Shown here one piece after another: positions 60,890 through 64,000 of a stretch of DNA of 64,000 nucleotides. Position 1 is the first letter of the stretch, and every line of letters begins with the position of its first letter. The notes below the pieces were generated by a model, which searched no databases, was not told the origin of the DNA, and was given only the letters and a program-made list of their open reading frames with translations. This DNA is from JBBPZA01 sp038330095 (lineage in GTDB: Bacteria; Actinomycetota; Thermoleophilia; Solirubrobacterales; Solirubrobacteraceae): the NCBI GenBank assembly GCA_038330095.1, contig JBBQNQ010000002.1:1-64000 (forward strand), written 5' to 3'. The position numbers were made by a program, and so were the translations under genes.

Positions 60890-63534
60890 TCGCGCTCACC
60901 TGGCTGCGCGGGCTGCTCGCGCACCGCCGCGACCGCCTTCTGGCGACCGCCGCGGGGGTCGCCGTCGGCGTGGCCCTGCTGGCCTCGATCGGCACCTTCC
61001 TCTCCTCGACCAACTCGAAGATGACCCAGCGCGCAGCGGCTCGCGTGCCGGTGGACTGGCAGGTCGAGGGTCGCAACGGCACGCGACCGGCGGACCTGCT
61101 CGCCAAGGTCTCACGACAGCCCGGGGTGACCAAGGCGCTGCCCGTCGGCTTCGCCAACACCTCCGGGCTGCAAGCGACCACGGGCGGATCGGTTCAGCGG
61201 ACCGGGCCGGGCAAGGTGCTCGGCCTGCCCGCCGGTTACGCCCGCGCCTTCCCCGGTGAGCTCCGCACGCTCTCGGGTGCCGGCACCGGCGCGCTCCTCG
61301 CCCAGCAGACCGCGGCCAACCTCCACGCCAAGCCGGGCGACGTGGTGAGCATCGGCCGTCCGGGTAAGCCCGATGCGAAGGTCAAGGTCGCCGGGGTCGT
61401 CGACCTGCCCGCAGCCGATTCTCTCTTCCAGCAGGTGGGCGCCCCGGCGGGCGCTCAACCGCAGGCGCCGCCCGACAACGTCGTGCTCCTCCCCCAGCCG
61501 CTCTTCGCAAGCGTGGAGTCGGGGTCGCCCGTCACGACGCAGATCCACGCGTCGCTCTCGCGAGCGCTGCCCGCGAGCCCGGGCGCCGCCTTCGATGCGG
61601 TATCGGGCAACGCTCGCAACCTGGAGACCGGGCTCGCGGGCGGCGGGCTGGTCGGCGACAACCTGGGCACCGTCCTCGACAAGGCGCGCCAGGACGCGCT
61701 CTACGCGCAGCTGCTGTTCCTCTTCCTCGGCGTCCCGGGCGCGATCCTCGCCGGGCTGATCACCGCGTCGATCGCCTCGGCGGGGGCCGACCGGCGGCGA
61801 CGCGACGCCGCGCTGCTGCGCACGCGCGGCGCCTCCACGCGCCAGCTCGTGCGCGTCGGCCTAGCGGAGACCGCCGTGGCGGGTGGCGCGGGCGTGGCCG
61901 CAGGGCTCGGCGCCGCGCTGATCATCGGCTCGGCCGCGTTCGGGACCGCCAGCTTCGGCGCGAGCACGCAGTCGGCGATCCTCTGGGCCGGCGGCGCGGC
62001 GGTGGCGGGGATGGCCATCGCGGCGGCCTCCATCGCCCTGCCGTCATGGCGTGACGCTAGAGGACTGACCGTCGCCGGCCAGCGCCGGCAGATCGGGCGG
62101 CGCGAGCGTTCCCCCTGGTGGGCCCGCTACGGGCTGGACTTCGTCGCCCTCGCCGGCGCCGCGTTCGTCTACTGGCAGGCCTCTAAGAACGGCTACCAGC
62201 TCGTGCTCGCCCCCGAGGGCGTGCCCCAGGTGTCGGTCAACTGGTACGCGCTGCTGGCGCCGGTCCTGGGCTGGATCGGCGCGGGCCTGCTCACCTACCG
62301 CCTCGCCGACCTGGTCCTCTCTCGCGGCCGCGCCCCGCTGCGCAGGCTGCTGCGGCCCGTCGCCGGCGAGCTGGCGGCCACGGTGGCGGCGACGATGGGC
62401 CGCCAGCGGAAGCTGCTCGCCAGCGCCGTGACGCTCGTCGCGCTGACCGCGGCCTTCGCGGGCTCCACCGCGGTCTTCAACTCCACCTACCAGCAGCAGG
62501 CCGAGGCCGACGCGCGCCTGTCCAACGGCGCCGACGTGACGGTGACCGAGTCACCGGGCGTCGCCGTCGGGCCGCAGGGCGCCGCGCCGCTCGCAAAGGT
62601 CCCCGGGGTCAAGAGCGTCGAGCCGCTCCAGCACCGCTTCGCCTACGTGGGAGCAGACCTCCAGGACCTCTACGGCGTGCGCCCGCAGACCATCGCCGCG
62701 GCGGGCAAGCTGCAGAACGGCTGGTTTCAGGGCGGGAGCGCAAAGGGGCTGATGGACAAGCTGGCCAAGCAGCCCAACGGCGTCCTGGTCTCCGCCGAGA
62801 CCGTCAAGGACTTCCAGCTCTCCCCGGGCGACATGCTGCGCCTGCGCCTGCAGAACGGCAAGACCAAGCAGTTCACGACCGTTCCCTTCCGCTACGTCGG
62901 GGTGGCCAAGGAGTTCCCGACCGCGCCGAAGGACTCGTTCTTCGTCGCCAACTCCGACTACGTGAGCAAGGCCACGGGCAGCAATGCCGTCGGCGCCTTC
63001 CTCATCCAGACCGACGGAACCAACCCGGGCACCATCGCCCAGCGCATCCGCGGGCGGGTCGGCACCACCGCCCAGGTCACCGATCTGGTCAACCAGCGCA
63101 AGGTCGTGGGCTCGAACCTGACGGCGGTGGAGCTCTCCGGGCTCACCAAGGTGGAGCTCGGCTTCGCACTGGTGCTCGCGGCGGCGGCCTCCGGGCTGGC
63201 GCTCGGCCTGGGCTTCCAGGAGCGCAAGCGCACCTTCGCCATCGCCAGCGCGCTGGGCGCCAAGGCGCGGCAGCTCGGCGGCTTCGTGTGGAGCGAGTCG
63301 GCCTTCGTCACCGGCGGCGGTCTGGTCCTCGGCACGCTCATCGCGGTGGCGATCTCCGACATGCTCGTCAAGGTCCTCACCGGTGTCTTCGATCCGCCGC
63401 CCGACACCCTGGCGGTGCCCTGGACATACCTGGCCGGCGTGCTCGTCCTCACGTGCTCCGCGGTCGGGCTCGCCGGAGCGCTCACCCTGCGGTCGCTGCG
63501 CCGTCCAGCCATCGACGAGCTGCGCGACCTCTGA
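60886..63534 (+). CDS. FtsX-like permease (MacB/BceB type, fused)
   Basis: An 882-residue permease with two FtsX-type membrane regions and two large extracytoplasmic domains. The first helix begins near residue 15, three helices follow around 275-380, a middle pair near 415-450, and the C-terminal three-helix FtsX domain spans about residues 760-865. That fits LolC/MacB-like mechanotransmission or lipoprotein export. It is coupled to the ATPases by a 4-bp overlap. Together with the lipoprotein it forms a four-gene unit that may respond to envelope stress. Confidence 0.9.
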   Translation: MIALTWLRGLLAHRRDRLLATAAGVAVGVALLASIGTFLSSTNSKMTQRAAARVPVDWQVEGRNGTRPADLLAKVSRQPGVTKALPVGFANTSGLQATTGGSVQRTGPGKVLGLPAGYARAFPGELRTLSGAGTGALLAQQTAANLHAKPGDVVSIGRPGKPDAKVKVAGVVDLPAADSLFQQVGAPAGAQPQAPPDNVVLLPQPLFASVESGSPVTTQIHASLSRALPASPGAAFDAVSGNARNLETGLAGGGLVGDNLGTVLDKARQDALYAQLLFLFLGVPGAILAGLITASIASAGADRRRRDAALLRTRGASTRQLVRVGLAETAVAGGAGVAAGLGAALIIGSAAFGTASFGASTQSAILWAGGAAVAGMAIAAASIALPSWRDARGLTVAGQRRQIGRRERSPWWARYGLDFVALAGAAFVYWQASKNGYQLVLAPEGVPQVSVNWYALLAPVLGWIGAGLLTYRLADLVLSRGRAPLRRLLRPVAGELAATVAATMGRQRKLLASAVTLVALTAAFAGSTAVFNSTYQQQAEADARLSNGADVTVTESPGVAVGPQGAAPLAKVPGVKSVEPLQHRFAYVGADLQDLYGVRPQTIAAAGKLQNGWFQGGSAKGLMDKLAKQPNGVLVSAETVKDFQLSPGDMLRLRLQNGKTKQFTTVPFRYVGVAKEFPTAPKDSFFVANSDYVSKATGSNAVGAFLIQTDGTNPGTIAQRIRGRVGTTAQVTDLVNQRKVVGSNLTAVELSGLTKVELGFALVLAAAASGLALGLGFQERKRTFAIASALGAKARQLGGFVWSESAFVTGGGLVLGTLIAVAISDMLVKVLTGVFDPPPDTLAVPWTYLAGVLVLTCSAVGLAGALTLRSLRRPAIDELRDL

Positions 63535-63539
63535 GTCGC

Positions 63540-64000
63540 GTGGAGTCGCACGAGGGCGTCCTCGAGGGCGTCGGGCCCTCGCGGGTCGGAATCGCGCGAT
63601 CGTGGATGGAGTGGGCCCGCGGCCCGGTGGCCGCGCTGGGCCTGCTCGTCCTCGTGGCGGTGACCGTGCGGGTGGCGCTGGCGGCCGCGGCGGCGCCGTC
63701 GTTCCTCGTGCCCGCGAGCCGAGGGGGCTTTCCCGGCTGGCTGGCCGGACCGTTGCCGGGGGGGCCGGATCTCACCCCCACCGGGTTCGGCATCGGGCTC
63801 GCGCTGCAGTTCGGCGGCTACCTCGCCGTCCTCTGGGGGTGGCGGGCGATCTCACCGCGCGTCCTGCTGGGGGCAGTGGTGCTCCTTCATCTCATCGTCC
63901 TGCTGGCACCGCCGCTGCTGTCGGCCGACGTGTTCGGCTACCTCGACTACGCGCATCTCGGCACCACCGGCATCGACCCCTATGTCCACGGAGCCGCCGC
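63540..64000 (+). CDS. membrane glycosyltransferase of the MptB/DUF2029 type, truncated by the window end
   Basis: The first 153 codons of a polytopic membrane protein. GTG at 63540 begins 5 bp after the FtsX stop. Hydrophobic helices appear near residues 30-52, 90-105 and 112-130, and the loop LLSADVFGYLDYAHLG contains the Asp and Tyr pattern of polyprenyl-phosphomannose-dependent mannosyltransferases (GT87/MptB). The rest lies beyond the window, so length and active site cannot be checked. Confidence 0.65.
   Translation, partial: MESHEGVLEGVGPSRVGIARSWMEWARGPVAALGLLVLVAVTVRVALAAAAAPSFLVPASRGGFPGWLAGPLPGGPDLTPTGFGIGLALQFGGYLAVLWGWRAISPRVLLGAVVLLHLIVLLAPPLLSADVFGYLDYAHLGTTGIDPYVHGAA

Overview
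The window is very GC-rich throughout, with strong G/C preference at third codon positions, frequent GTG starts and many ATGA/GTGA stop-start overlaps. An atpIBEFHAGDC operon, an LCP wall-polymer ligase, a bifunctional PGI/PMI, a Zn-ribbon L31 and an R2lox protein point to a chromosomal segment of a high-GC actinobacterium. The overall flavour suggests the Thermoleophilia (Solirubrobacterales), but that is inference and no marker search was possible. No tRNA, rRNA, CRISPR array, transposase or phage gene is visible; genes are tightly packed.

Layout. 1-265: a long nested-hairpin element beyond the end of comF. 266-2670: comF, a CtaG-like membrane protein and a methyltransferase. 2681-5954: a MerR regulator, canonical S-adenosylhomocysteine hydrolase (ahcY) and a second, archaeal-type paralogue whose catalytic lysine/aspartate segment is altered. 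6000-12153: PGI/PMI, sugar-nucleotide pyrophosphorylase, UDP-glucose dehydrogenase, LCP ligase and an M20 peptidase (envelope polysaccharide supply). 12210-19543: the ATP synthase operon. 19735-24916: ECF sigma/anti-sigma pair, CorA, an enolase-superfamily protein, cupin, two small stress-like proteins and R2lox. 24936-33417: a second polysaccharide locus with a TIM-barrel/SDR fusion, two epimerases, a nucleotide-sugar dehydrogenase, a WecA-type transferase, a secreted PASTA-like protein and a DUF354 protein. 33443-46335: glyA, a Tim44-like pair, carotenoid oxygenase with a divergent PadR regulator, an L,D-transpeptidase, tsaC-prmC-prfA, a GcvT-like protein, a second nested-hairpin element, a MetE-like protein, DUF1385, rpmE and a CARDB protein. 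46373-55968: ETF-quinone oxidoreductase, etfA, etfB, both subunits of an isobutyryl-CoA-type mutase, a cupredoxin, an acyl-CoA dehydrogenase, a HAD phosphatase and a thiolase (acyl-CoA catabolism). 56046-64000: leucyl aminopeptidase, an orphan histidine kinase, then a divergent lipoprotein plus MacB/FtsX-type ABC operon and a truncated membrane glycosyltransferase.

How it fits together. One-carbon/methyl metabolism recurs (two ahcY genes, glyA, MetE-like, methyltransferase). Envelope sugar metabolism occupies two separated loci. The acyl-CoA block feeds electrons through ETF to quinone, and its promoter carries two perfect dyads of the kind bound by TetR-type regulators.

The most unusual signal is a pair of intergenic elements (42-236 and 42794-42948). 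Each folds on paper into one long series of nested stems. They share a basal-arm motif and an apical motif although the stems between them differ, which is the pattern expected of a structured RNA or a palindromic repeat family.
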